Origin: Bradyrhizobium sp. 21
GTDB lineage: Bacteria > Pseudomonadota > Alphaproteobacteria > Rhizobiales > Xanthobacteraceae
Assembly: GCF_023073335.1 (NCBI RefSeq)
Contig: NZ_JADPJG010000002.1
Coordinates: 539,881 to 603,880, forward strand
DNA: 64,000 nt
Direction of reading: 5' to 3'
The notes under the pieces: generated by a model
The model's input: the letters and a program-made list of their open reading frames with translations, nothing else
What the model was told of the DNA's origin: nothing
Databases searched by the model: none
Shown here: piece after piece, positions 1-8,448 of the stretch
Layout of the letters: each line of letters begins with the position of its first letter
Numbering within the stretch: the first letter of the stretch is position 1
Program-made: the position numbers and the translations under genes

Positions 1-1239
1 CGCAGCATGATGGCCGGCGAGCCGCTCGGCCTGCTCCATGGCATCCCCGTCACCGTCAAGGACATCGTCAACACCAGGGGCGTCAAGACCACCTTCGGCG
101 CCGTTCCCTACAAGGACAACGTGCCCACCGAGGACGCGGTGGCGGTGGCGCGGCTGCGCAGCGCGGGCGCAATCCTGATCGGCAAGACCACGACGCCGGA
201 ATTCGGCAGCAAGTGCCTGACGGATTCGCCCCTGTTCGGCCGCACTCGCAATGCGTGGGACGCCTGCCGCTCCTCCGGCGGCTCCAGCGGCGGCGCGGCG
301 GTGGCGGTGGCGAGCGGCATCGCACCGCTGGCGATCGCGACCGACGGCGGCGGTTCGACCAGAATTCCCGCCGCCTGCAACGGCGTGGTCGGCCTCAAGC
401 AGAGCAACGGAATCATCCCGCATAGTCAGGCTCTCGACGTGTTCGGCAACCAGACCTATGTCACGCCGATGACGCGCACCGTCGCCGACACCGCGCTGAT
501 GATGCAGGCCATGGCAGGCGAGGACCCTGTCGATCCGTGGTCGATCGGCTTTCCCGTGCCCGATTTCATCGGCACCGCCGCCCCGCGAGGCGATCTGCGC
601 GGGCAGCGGATCCTGTACTGCCTGACGCCGCCCGGACGTCCGGTGTCCGCGGAAGTCGAAGCCAGCTTCAAGGCGAGCCTCGACCGGCTGGCGGGCCTTG
701 GCGCCGAGCTCGAGGAATTCTCCGGCGAGGGCTTTGACATCGAGCCGATCTGGCGCGCCATCAACCACACGGTCTGGCGCACGCGCTTTGCCAAGCTCGC
801 GGCCGAGCACGGGGAGGCGCTGAGCGAGGCCTTCCTGAAGCAGCTTGCGCTCGCCACCGACGTCAGCGGCGTCGCCTATCAGGAGGCGATGTTCGCGCGC
901 ACCGCGCTGTTCCGCCGGGTGCAATCCTTGCTTGCGCGCGGGCACTTCCTGGCGATGCCGACCCTCACCCGCACCGCGCTGCCGATCAAGCAGGATCTGT
1001 TCGGCACCATCGAGATCGACGGCCAGCATTTCGACAGCGTCCGGCCGCACTGGTTCCCCTGGACCATGCCGTTCAACATGACCGGGCATCCCGCGATCAG
1101 CCTGCCCTGCGGCTTCGGCCGCGACGGCCTGCCGATCGGCCTGCAGCTCGTCGGCCGCTTCCGCGCTGATGCGGATTTGCTGCGCGTGAGTGCGCTGTTC
1201 GAGGCCTCGCACGACCTTCTGTCCCGCTGGCCGGCCTGA
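1..1239 (+). CDS. Amidase (amidase signature family), 5' end outside window
   Basis: Amidase signature family enzyme that hydrolyses a C-N amide bond. The reading frame is open to the left edge, so roughly the first 60-90 residues are missing; the first visible ATG (position 7) lies too late in the fold to be the start. The Ser-cisSer-Lys triad is visible: Lys in TVKD, the cis-Ser in the Gly/Ser-rich stretch SSGGSSGG, and the nucleophile Ser in DGGGSTRIPA. The C-terminus (GLPIGLQLVGRF) is typical of GatA/AtzF-like amidases. It lies 5' of a peptide-type ABC importer on the same strand, so it may act on the imported compound, but a 323-bp gap with repeats separates them. GatA itself is unlikely because no gatB or gatC is seen. 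Substrate unknown. Confidence 0.9.
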   Translation, partial: RSMMAGEPLGLLHGIPVTVKDIVNTRGVKTTFGAVPYKDNVPTEDAVAVARLRSAGAILIGKTTTPEFGSKCLTDSPLFGRTRNAWDACRSSGGSSGGAAVAVASGIAPLAIATDGGGSTRIPAACNGVVGLKQSNGIIPHSQALDVFGNQTYVTPMTRTVADTALMMQAMAGEDPVDPWSIGFPVPDFIGTAAPRGDLRGQRILYCLTPPGRPVSAEVEASFKASLDRLAGLGAELEEFSGEGFDIEPIWRAINHTVWRTRFAKLAAEHGEALSEAFLKQLALATDVSGVAYQEAMFARTALFRRVQSLLARGHFLAMPTLTRTALPIKQDLFGTIEIDGQHFDSVRPHWFPWTMPFNMTGHPAISLPCGFGRDGLPIGLQLVGRFRADADLLRVSALFEASHDLLSRWPA

Positions 1240-1254
1240 GCAGATGGGCATGCA

Positions 1255-1314
1255 GCAAAGGACTTGTTTGCAAAGGACTTGTCTGCACAGGGCTTGCCTG
1301 CAAAGGACTTGCCT
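1255..1314. repeat. Four tandem copies of a 15-bp unit
   Basis: Four head-to-tail copies of GCAAAGGACTTGYYT start at 1255, 1270, 1285 and 1300. Copies 1, 2 and 4 differ only at the pyrimidine positions near the end; copy 3 reads GCACAGGGCTTG. The array starts 15 bases after the amidase stop codon. The unit is a multiple of three, but no convincing gene uses it. Confidence 0.85.
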
Positions 1315-1365
1315 CCGGCGCCCGGACATGTTGATCGTGCCGCGGATGAGCCCTGAAGCCGAGCA

Positions 1366-1579
1366 CGCATGAGCGTATTTGTCCTGATGCGGCATGGCGC
1401 CCGCAATCTCCTCGGTGTCGTCCTGGCGAAAGCCAGGACCCATACCGCGGAATTTATCGATGCCGAGCGGTGCCAGTACCGAACGAACAGTCTTCGCCAA
1501 ACCGCTCCCTGGGGTTATGGGTCTTGGCCTTCGCCAGGACGACGTCGAGAGCTCGTGAGCGCATGAGCGTATTTGTCCT
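1366..1579. repeat. 20-bp direct repeat that duplicates the permease start region
   Basis: The same 20 bases, containing gcatgagcgtatttgtcct, occur at 1366-1385 and 1560-1579. The right copy is the start of the permease gene (ATG at 1563, MSVFVL). The left copy gives an ATG at 1369 with the same first six codons, opening a 65-codon frame whose TGA (1564-1566) overlaps the true ATG. A palindromic element lies between the copies. It looks like a duplication made when the element arrived, although the copies are not directly next to the element ends. Confidence 0.8.
1417..1543. repeat. Palindromic intergenic element with about 28-bp inverted ends
   Basis: The left end starts GTCGTCCTGGCGAAAGCC and continues to CCCATA; the right end (1516-1543) is its reverse complement with two mismatches. 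About 71 bases of unrelated sequence lie between. It has no coding capacity, so it is a MITE/REP-like element. I associate this end sequence with repeats scattered through Bradyrhizobium genomes, but that is from memory and was not searched. Confidence 0.7.
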
Positions 1580-2513
1580 CCGACGTCTGCTTACCTTGCT
1601 GGCGACGCTGGTCGGCGCCTCCGTGATCATCTTCCTGGTGCTGGACGCGCTTCCCGGCAACGCCGCGCAGATGCTGATGGGTGCCGATGCGTCAGTGGAT
1701 GCGGTGCGGGCGCTCACCGTCAAGCTCGGGCTCGACCAGCCGCTGGCGGTTCGCTATTTGCAGTGGATCAAAGGGCTCCTGATCGGCGATCTCGGCAACT
1801 CCTATGTCTACGGTACGCCGGTCGGCAGCCTGATCGCGGAGCGGCTGGTGCTGACCATTCCGCTCGCGATCATGTCCATGCTGATCACGGTCACGCTGGC
1901 GCTCTCGGCCGGCATCTACACCGCCGCCAACCACAACAAGCTCGGCGATGTCGGCGTGATGTCGTTGACGCAGGTGGGCATCGCGCTGCCGAATTTCTGG
2001 TTCGCGATCCTCCTGGTGCTGTTGTTCTCGGTGCGGCTGCAATGGCTTTCTGCCGGCGGCTTTCCGGGCTGGGAAGACGGCATCTGGCTGGGGATCAAGT
2101 CGCTGCTGCTGCCGGCGGTCTCGCTCGCGGTGGTGCAAGCCGCGATCCTCGCGCGTGTCACGCGCTCGGCGGTGCTGGAAGTGCTGCGCGAAGACTTCGT
2201 CCGCACCGCGCGCGCGAAGGGCCTCGGCAAGCGCGAGGTGCTGTGGAGCCACGTGCTGCGCAACGCCATGATCCCGGTGATGACGGTGATGGGGCTGCAA
2301 TTCGCCAATCTGCTCGCCGGCACCATCGTGATCGAGAATGTGTTCTACCTGCCGGGCCTGGGACGGCTGATCTTCCAGTCGATCGCCAACCGCGATTTGA
2401 TCGTGGTGCGCAACTGCGTGATGCTGCTCGCGACCATGGTCGTCATCGTCAATTTCGTGGTCGACGTGCTCTATGCCTTCATCGATCCCCGCATCAAGGT
2501 CCACGATCTGTGA
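1563..2513 (+). CDS. Peptide/opine-type ABC transporter permease (DppB-like)
   Basis: Inner-membrane permease of the DppB/OppB family, 316 residues, about six membrane segments. The first is at residues 9-30, and an EAA-type loop (residues about 220-250, around GKREVLWSHVLRN) contacts the ATPases. The ATG at 1563 is chosen because MSVFVLRRLL is the usual family N-terminus; frames starting further upstream run through the palindromic element. Its stop overlaps the GTG of the next permease, so the two are translationally coupled. First of five co-directional importer genes. The substrate is not readable from sequence; di- or oligopeptides, or an amide-containing compound given the upstream amidase, are the natural guesses. 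Confidence 0.93.
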   Translation: MSVFVLRRLLTLLATLVGASVIIFLVLDALPGNAAQMLMGADASVDAVRALTVKLGLDQPLAVRYLQWIKGLLIGDLGNSYVYGTPVGSLIAERLVLTIPLAIMSMLITVTLALSAGIYTAANHNKLGDVGVMSLTQVGIALPNFWFAILLVLLFSVRLQWLSAGGFPGWEDGIWLGIKSLLLPAVSLAVVQAAILARVTRSAVLEVLREDFVRTARAKGLGKREVLWSHVLRNAMIPVMTVMGLQFANLLAGTIVIENVFYLPGLGRLIFQSIANRDLIVVRNCVMLLATMVVIVNFVVDVLYAFIDPRIKVHDL

Positions 2514-3403
2514 GCGCGCCCTTGACCAGTTCGATTGACGCGCCGGTCGCAACGCGTCCGCTGCCGGCCCGGACATTCTGGCGCCGCGCCCTGCGCCACC
2601 GCAGCTTCGTGCTCGGCGGTGCGCTGAGCCTCGTGGTGATCGCTTCGGCGCTGTTGTCGCTGGTGTGGACGCCCTGGTCGCCCTACGAGATCGACATCGC
2701 CGCAAAGCTCCGGCCACCCTCGGCGGCGCACTGGCTCGGCACCGACTCCTTCGGCCGCGACATTGTCTCGCTGCTGCTTGCGGGCGCCCGCTCCACCATC
2801 ATGGTCGGCATCATCGCGGTGAGCATCGGCCTCACCTTCGGCGTCTGCCTCGGCCTGATCGCTTCCGCCAGGCGCGGCTGGACCGAAGAGATCATCATGC
2901 GCTTCTCCGATTTCACGTTTGCCTTCCCGGCCGTGCTCTCCGCGATCATGCTCTCTGCGGTCGTCGGGCCCGGCATGGTGACCTCGATCGTCGCGATCGG
3001 CATTTTCCAGATCCCGACGCTGACCCGGCTGACGCGCGGCTCCGCCAACGCGATCTGGGCGCGCGAGTTCGTGCTGGCCGCGCGTGCTTCGGGGAAGGGG
3101 CGCTTCCGCATCACCATCGAGCATGTGCTTCCCAACATCCTGTCGATCCTGATCGTGCAGGCGACCATCCAGTTCGCCCTCGCGATCCTTGCGGAGGCCG
3201 CATTGTCCTATCTCGGGCTCGGCACGCAGCCGCCGCAGCCTTCCTGGGGACGGATGCTGAACGACGCGCAGACATTGCTATTCCAGTCGCCGATGCTCGC
3301 GGTGTATCCCGGTGCCGCGATCGCAATCGCGGTGCTCGGCCTCAATCTTCTCGGCGACGGGCTGCGCGACCTGCTCGATCCACGCCTGGCGCGGGAGCGG
3401 TGA
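2510..3403 (+). CDS. Peptide-type ABC transporter permease (DppC-like)
   Basis: Second permease of the importer, 297 residues, DppC/OppC family. It has the N-terminal segment typical of OppC members (residues about 30-50), then the transport domain with the marker LGTDSFGRDI and an EAA-like loop at about residues 200-225 (ARASGKGRFR). The GTG at 2510 overlaps the upstream TGA (GTGA) and gives the normal family length; earlier in-frame ATGs lie deep inside the preceding gene. It would pair with the 1563 product to form the membrane channel. Confidence 0.92.
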   Translation: MSAPLTSSIDAPVATRPLPARTFWRRALRHRSFVLGGALSLVVIASALLSLVWTPWSPYEIDIAAKLRPPSAAHWLGTDSFGRDIVSLLLAGARSTIMVGIIAVSIGLTFGVCLGLIASARRGWTEEIIMRFSDFTFAFPAVLSAIMLSAVVGPGMVTSIVAIGIFQIPTLTRLTRGSANAIWAREFVLAARASGKGRFRITIEHVLPNILSILIVQATIQFALAILAEAALSYLGLGTQPPQPSWGRMLNDAQTLLFQSPMLAVYPGAAIAIAVLGLNLLGDGLRDLLDPRLARER

Positions 3404-3405
3404 CG

Positions 3406-4419
3406 ATGGGTGAGCGCTCAACCATGCCGCTGATCGAGGTTGCCAATCTCGGCGTGCGCCTCAACACCAGTCGCGGGCCGGCACAGGCCGTGCGCGGCGT
3501 CAGTTTTGCGCTGAAGCGCGGCGAGACGCTTGGGCTTGTCGGCGAATCCGGTTGCGGCAAGTCAGTCACCGCATTGTCGCTGATGGGGCTGCTGCCGGAC
3601 AGCGCTGTCGTCACCGGCAGCATCAAGCTTGATGGCAGCGAGCTCTCTGGGCTTTCGGACGCCGATTATTGCAGGCTCCGCGGCAATCGCATCAGCATGA
3701 TCTTCCAGGAGCCGATGACCGCGCTCAACCCGATGCACACGATCGGCCATCAGGTCGCCGAGCCGCTGCGTCGCCACAGGAAATTGTCGGCATCGCAGGC
3801 GCGCAAGGAGACGATCGCCTTGCTCGATCGTGTCGGGCTGCCAGATCCGGCGAGGCGCGTCGATGCCTATCCGCACCAGTTTTCCGGCGGCCAGCGCCAG
3901 CGCGTCACGATTGCGATGGCCCTCGCCTGCGAGCCGGACCTCCTGATTGCCGACGAGCCGACCACGGCGCTCGACGTCACCATCCAGGGCCAGATCCTCG
4001 ACCTCATCGCCGATCTCGTCGAGGAGCGGGGCATGTCGATGATCCTGATCTCGCACGATCTCGGCGTCATCGCCGAGAACGTGCAACGCATGATGGTGAT
4101 GTATGGCGGCACGGTCGTCGAGAGCGGGCCGACCGACGAGGTGTTCCGGCGGATGGGGCATCCCTACACGCAGGGCCTGTTCCGCGCCCGGCCGAAGCTC
4201 GGCGCACGCAAGGGGACGCGGCTGACGACGATCTCGGGCACGGTGCCGGAGCTCGCCGATCTGCCCTCCGGCTGTGCCTTCGCCGATCGGTGCCCGCTCG
4301 TGATCGAGCCGTGTCGGGTCGCGCTTCCGCCGATGGTGGACGTCGGACCCGGCCACTTCGTGCGCTGCATCCGGACGGACGTCTCCATGGCCGCGAATGT
4401 CGGAGCGCTGTCCGCATGA
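3406..4419 (+). CDS. Peptide-type ABC transporter ATPase (DppD-like)
   Basis: Cytoplasmic ATPase of the importer, 337 residues. Walker A is GESGCGKS, the Q-loop is in [11 protein letters not shown], the signature is FSGGQRQR, Walker B ends [12 protein letters not shown], and the switch His is in ISHDLGV. The C-terminal oligopeptide/dipeptide extension carries a Cys pattern (GCAFADRCP and following Cys) that binds an Fe-S cluster in some relatives. The start is ATG 3406, two bases after the permease stop; ATG 3424 is an alternative. The end overlaps the next ATPase by four bases (ATGA). Confidence 0.94.
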   Translation: MGERSTMPLIEVANLGVRLNTSRGPAQAVRGVSFALKRGETLGLVGESGCGKSVTALSLMGLLPDSAVVTGSIKLDGSELSGLSDADYCRLRGNRISMIFQEPMTALNPMHTIGHQVAEPLRRHRKLSASQARKETIALLDRVGLPDPARRVDAYPHQFSGGQRQRVTIAMALACEPDLLIADEPTTALDVTIQGQILDLIADLVEERGMSMILISHDLGVIAENVQRMMVMYGGTVVESGPTDEVFRRMGHPYTQGLFRARPKLGARKGTRLTTISGTVPELADLPSGCAFADRCPLVIEPCRVALPPMVDVGPGHFVRCIRTDVSMAANVGALSA

Positions 4420-5420
4420 GCACCGCGCCTCTTCTCGACGTCAAGGATCTCGAGCAACGCTACACGCTGCCGCGCGAAAGCCTGTTCCGCCCGCCGGGGC
4501 AAGTTCGCGCGCTCAATGGCGTCAGCGTGCGGGTCGAAGCCGGCAAGAGCCTCGGCATCGTCGGCGAGTCCGGTTCGGGCAAGTCGACCTTCGCGCGGGT
4601 GGTGATGGCGCTGGAGCGGCCCACATCGGGGCAGGTCGCGCTGCTCGGCCGCGATCTCAACCGCATCTCGGCGGACGAGCTGCGCCGTGCCCGCCGCGAT
4701 TTCCAGATGGTGTTCCAGGATCCTTACGGCTCGCTCGACCCGCGTCAGACCATCGCCCGCATCGTCGCCGAACCGCTCACCGTGCTGGAAGAAGCCGATC
4801 GCACCACGTTCCGCGCGCGCGTCTCCGCGGTGCTGCGACAGGTCGGCCTGCGCGATGCCGACATGGACAAATATCCGCACGAGTTCTCAGGCGGCCAGCG
4901 CCAACGCATTGCCATCGCGCGCGCCCTGATCACGCAGCCGAAGCTGATCGTCGCCGACGAGCCGGTCTCGGCACTCGACGTCTCCGTGCAGGCGCAGGTC
5001 TTGAACCTGATGCAGGACCTCCAGGAACAGTTCGGCCTCAGCTACGTCCTGATCAGCCACGATCTCGCGGTCGTCGACTATCTCTGCGACGAGGTCGCGG
5101 TGATGTATCTCGGCCGGATCGTCGAGCAGGGGCGGCCGGAGGATCTGTTCGAGCGCTGTGCCCATCCCTATACGCGGGCGTTATTGGACGCCGTGCCACG
5201 GGCACGTGCTGGAGGCGGCCGGCGGCGACGCGGCGCCCAGGCGATCGCCTCGCAATCGGCGGCTGCGACCGGATGCCCCTATGTCGCGCGCTGCCCGCTC
5301 GCCGACCAGCATTGCCGCGAGGTTTTGCCTGAGCTACGCAAGGTCGGGGAAACGCATCTCGCCGCCTGTCACAAGGCCGAGGCCGTGATGGCGTTGCCGC
5401 AAGCGGCCTTGGAAGGTTAG
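4416..5420 (+). CDS. Peptide-type ABC transporter ATPase (DppF-like)
   Basis: Second ATPase of the importer, 334 residues. Walker A GESGSGKST, signature FSGGQRQR, Walker B LIVADEPVSALD and His switch ISHDLAV are all intact. The short C-terminal extension has the Cys pattern CPYVARCPLADQHC. The ATG overlaps the upstream TGA. DppD/DppF-type importers use two different ATPases, so this completes the nucleotide-binding pair. The binding-protein gene follows 54 bases later. Confidence 0.94.
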   Translation: MSTAPLLDVKDLEQRYTLPRESLFRPPGQVRALNGVSVRVEAGKSLGIVGESGSGKSTFARVVMALERPTSGQVALLGRDLNRISADELRRARRDFQMVFQDPYGSLDPRQTIARIVAEPLTVLEEADRTTFRARVSAVLRQVGLRDADMDKYPHEFSGGQRQRIAIARALITQPKLIVADEPVSALDVSVQAQVLNLMQDLQEQFGLSYVLISHDLAVVDYLCDEVAVMYLGRIVEQGRPEDLFERCAHPYTRALLDAVPRARAGGGRRRRGAQAIASQSAAATGCPYVARCPLADQHCREVLPELRKVGETHLAACHKAEAVMALPQAALEG

Positions 5421-5474
5421 TGTCCAGGGCGGAATTGGCGTAGTCTGGGAAGACAGAAGGCCGGAGAGTTACGC

Positions 5475-6968
5475 ATGTTCAGGACACTATCGATCGTCGC
5501 ATTCGCCGCCGCGCTGGTCGCGGCGCCGTTGCCGGTGTTGGCGCAGAGCAAGAAGGACAGCGTCGTCATGGGCATGACGCTGGAGCCGCCGGGCCTCGAT
5601 CCAACCACCGCGGCCGCCGCCGCGGTCGCGGAGGTCACGCTCTACAACATCTACGAGACGCTGACCAAGATCAACGAGGATGGCTCCGTCTCGCCCCTGC
5701 TGGCTGAGAGCTGGACCGCCTCGCCGGACCTGAAGTCCTATCATTTCAAGCTGCGCAAGGGCGTCAAATTCCACAACGGCGAGCCGTTCGATTCCGCGGC
5801 GGTGAAGTTCTCGTTCGAGCGTAACGCTGTCGCCACCAGCACCAACAAGGACAAGAGCCTGTACCAGGCCTTCGAGAAGGTCGATGCGCCCGACGCCGAC
5901 TCGGTCGTGATCACCCTGAAATACGGCGAGCCGAACCTTCCGTTCCTGCTGGGGCAGGCGAGCGGCTCGATCGTCGAGCCGAAGAGCGCGGCGACGAACG
6001 TCACGCAGCCGGTCGGGACCGGGCCTTACCAGCTCGGCGCCTGGGCCAAGGGCTCATCGATCACCCTGAACAAATGGGCGGACTATCGCAACGCATCGGC
6101 GATCAAGCTCTCGAAGGTCACGATCCGCTTCATCTCCGATCCGGCCGCGCAAGCCGCGGCGCTGCTCTCGGGGGACGTGGACGCGTTTCCGCGCATCGCG
6201 ACCCGCGTCGTTGCTCAATTCAAGGCTGATCCGCGCTTCACGGTCCTGATTGGCGGTTCCAAGGCGAAGACCATCGTCGCGATCAATGAGCGGAAGAAGC
6301 CGCTGGATGACGTCCGCGTTCGCCGCGCCATCCTCGCTGCGATCGACCGCAAGGCATTGATCGACGGTGCCGTCGAAGGTTTCGGCACGCCGATCGGAAG
6401 CTTCTACACGCCCGGATCGCTCGGCTATGTCGATACCACCGGCATCAACCCCTATGATCCCGAGAAGGCCAAGAAGCTGCTTGCAGAGGCCGGCGTCACC
6501 ACGCCGCTCGAGCTGTCGCTGAAGCTGCCGCCGCCGCCCTATGCCCGGCAGGGCGGCGAAATCGTCGCGGCCCAGCTCGCCAAGGTCGGCATCGTCGCCA
6601 AGATTGAGAACGTCGAATGGGCGCAGTGGCTGTCGCAGGTGTTCGGGCCCACTGGTCCGCACAATTTCGATCTCACCATCGTCAGCCATGTCGAGCCGTT
6701 CGATCTCGTCAAGATCACCGAGCCCGACTACTATCTCGGCTACAACAACGAGACCTACAACGCGCTCTACAAGCAGATCGTGTCGACGCCCGACGAGGCC
6801 TCCCGCGCAAAACTTCTCGGCGACGCCCAGCGCATGCTGGCCACCGATGCCGTCTCCGCCTATCTGTTCCAGCCGCAATGGCCCACCGTCATCAGCAAGA
6901 AGCTGAAGGGCGTCTGGAAGGAAGTCCCGCAGTTCGAGAACGATTTCTCGGCGTGGGCGTGGGAGTAG
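5475..6968 (+). CDS. Periplasmic substrate-binding protein, family 5 (DppA/OppA-like)
   Basis: Extracytoplasmic solute-binding protein, 497 residues, of the peptide/nickel/opine class. A Sec signal peptide (about residues 1-24, ending PVLAQS) leads into the family-5 domain with the marker GVKFHNGEPFDSAAVKFSFER. There is no lipobox Cys, so it is a free periplasmic protein. An RBS-like GGAGAG lies eight bases before the ATG. It supplies ligand to the permeases and ATPases upstream. A strong terminator follows, so it probably closes the operon. Ligand unknown. Confidence 0.93.
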   Translation: MFRTLSIVAFAAALVAAPLPVLAQSKKDSVVMGMTLEPPGLDPTTAAAAAVAEVTLYNIYETLTKINEDGSVSPLLAESWTASPDLKSYHFKLRKGVKFHNGEPFDSAAVKFSFERNAVATSTNKDKSLYQAFEKVDAPDADSVVITLKYGEPNLPFLLGQASGSIVEPKSAATNVTQPVGTGPYQLGAWAKGSSITLNKWADYRNASAIKLSKVTIRFISDPAAQAAALLSGDVDAFPRIATRVVAQFKADPRFTVLIGGSKAKTIVAINERKKPLDDVRVRRAILAAIDRKALIDGAVEGFGTPIGSFYTPGSLGYVDTTGINPYDPEKAKKLLAEAGVTTPLELSLKLPPPPYARQGGEIVAAQLAKVGIVAKIENVEWAQWLSQVFGPTGPHNFDLTIVSHVEPFDLVKITEPDYYLGYNNETYNALYKQIVSTPDEASRAKLLGDAQRMLATDAVSAYLFQPQWPTVISKKLKGVWKEVPQFENDFSAWAWE

Positions 6969-7005
6969 CCGCTCGGTCAGGTCGAACCTGTCGCCTCAAC
7001 GTTGA

Positions 7006-7032
7006 CCTCTCCCCATCAGGGAGGGGATTTTT
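7006..7032 (+). terminator. Rho-independent terminator of the peptide-type ABC operon
   Basis: CCTCTCCC (7006-7013), loop CATCA, GGGAGGGG (7019-7026) form an eight-pair stem with one U-G wobble, followed by ATTTTTAT. It sits 38 bases after the binding-protein stop. Confidence 0.75.
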
Positions 7033-7337
7033 ATCTGGCGGGACCAAAACAAAAACCTGAAAAACAACCCCATGCACAGTAGCCGGGGATAATCATTTCA
7101 ATGGTTTGCGCGTTGCGCCATTTAACGGCTTGCGCGCTGCGCATTCCGCGATGCCATTGACCCGTCGGGCAAAACACCGGCATGATGGCATCATCGAAGG
7201 AGGCCGCATCCGCTCGGTTGGATTTCGCCGCCTCTGGTGCTCCCCTGCATCGAACGTTTGGAACCCTCATGCGTTGGCTCAGCGCAGGATGGCCGCATGC
7301 CGTGCGATCCGGCGCGAGGGTATGCGGAGTCCGGTCA
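7033..7337. other. Intergenic stretch without a supported gene
   Basis: No reading frame here has coding character. The segment at about 7055-7087 (aaaacaaccccatgcacagt) resembles a motif I recall as recurrent in Bradyrhizobium intergenic DNA, but this is unverified. A frame running into the CorA-like gene is open from 7182, but its predicted N-terminus has no family match. No promoter could be placed with confidence. Confidence 0.5.
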
Positions 7338-8312
7338 TTGCTCAAACTGTACAGATGGCCGTCCGATGACTGGCGAGGCATCGGGGCGAAAATGCCCTCC
7401 GAGATCATTTGGGCCGATCTCGTCAACGCGACGGCGGAGGAAAAGCAGTTTGTCGAACGACTGCTCGGGATCCGCATCCCTTCGGAGGAGTCCCTCAACG
7501 AGATCGAAGCGTCGAGCCGCCTGATCCTCGACCACGGCACGCTCTATCTCAGCTCGCCGGCGGTTCGGCTCAACGAGGACAACGAGGCCGAGATCACGCC
7601 GGTGGGCTTCGTTATTGGCCCGCACGTCCTGGTGACGGTGCGCTTCGCGCAGCTGCCGATCTTCGACGACATCGGCAAGCGCATCGGTTCCGACGACAGC
7701 CTGGAGAACGGCATGTGCGTGTTTACCAGCCTGATCGAGGCCATGGTCGACCGCGGGGCCGATGTTTTGGAGCATCTCGGCGCGAAGGTCGACAGGCTTT
7801 CGCGGGGGGTCTTCAAGGGCGGGCTCGTTCGCACCAAGCGGCCGGTCCGCTCCAGCCGCAGAATGCGCGAGGCGCTGGAGAACATCGGGGAGTTGGCCGA
7901 TCGGCTGGCCAAGGCGCGCGATGTCCTGCTTGGCGTCGGCCGCATCGCGTCATTTGCCGGCGATGTCGGGAGTGAATGGATCACCGCCGCGTCGAAAAAG
8001 CGCCTCGAGGCCGTCTCGAAGGACGTCGTTTCGCTGGGCGATTACGAGACGCGATTGTCGGACAAGATCCAGCTTCTGCTCGATGCCGTGCTCGGCTTCA
8101 TCAACATTCAGCAGAACGAGCTGTTCAAGATCCTGACGATCGTCTCGATCGTCGGCGTGCCGCCGACGATCCTGGTCGGCATCTGGGGCATGAACTTCAA
8201 GCACATGCCGGAGCTGGACTGGACGTTCGGTTATCCGCTGGCGTGGCTCGCCATCATTGCCAGCGGCGTGCTGCCGCTGATCTGGTTCAAGCGGCGCGGC
8301 TGGTTCGATTGA
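7338..8312 (+). CDS. CorA/ZntB-family divalent cation transporter
   Basis: Inner-membrane CorA-superfamily transporter, 324 residues with this start. It has a long cytoplasmic N-domain (IWADLVNATAEEKQFVE, then EIEASSRL), a helical stalk, and two C-terminal membrane helices joined by the hallmark GMN motif (GIWGMNF). I chose TTG 7338 (LLKLYRWP) because it places the N-terminus where CorA proteins normally begin and has GGAG eight bases upstream; the frame is open back to ATG 7182, which would add 52 unmatched residues. The ion cannot be assigned (Mg, Co, Zn or Ni). The gene stands alone and converges with the hydantoinase operon. Confidence 0.85.
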   Translation: MLKLYRWPSDDWRGIGAKMPSEIIWADLVNATAEEKQFVERLLGIRIPSEESLNEIEASSRLILDHGTLYLSSPAVRLNEDNEAEITPVGFVIGPHVLVTVRFAQLPIFDDIGKRIGSDDSLENGMCVFTSLIEAMVDRGADVLEHLGAKVDRLSRGVFKGGLVRTKRPVRSSRRMREALENIGELADRLAKARDVLLGVGRIASFAGDVGSEWITAASKKRLEAVSKDVVSLGDYETRLSDKIQLLLDAVLGFINIQQNELFKILTIVSIVGVPPTILVGIWGMNFKHMPELDWTFGYPLAWLAIIASGVLPLIWFKRRGWFD

Positions 8313-8448
8313 AGCAAGCAGTCCAGCCAGCGGCGCCCAGCTCTTGAGCGACGCGTCGCTTGCCGGATCATGCCGCCTCCGCGGTAAGATAGCCGATCCA
8401 GTCGCAGGTCGTTCTCGTCGCGGCCCGACCGGGATGGTCAGGCGCCGG

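Noticed and set aside
1255..1314. Tandem repeats as a CRISPR array
   Set aside because: The units are 15 bases with no spacers and there are no cas genes.
7182..7337. ATG 7182 as start of the CorA/ZntB-like gene
   Set aside because: It would add 52 residues with no family match; TTG 7338 with GGAG eight bases upstream fits the family N-terminus better, though this is not proven.
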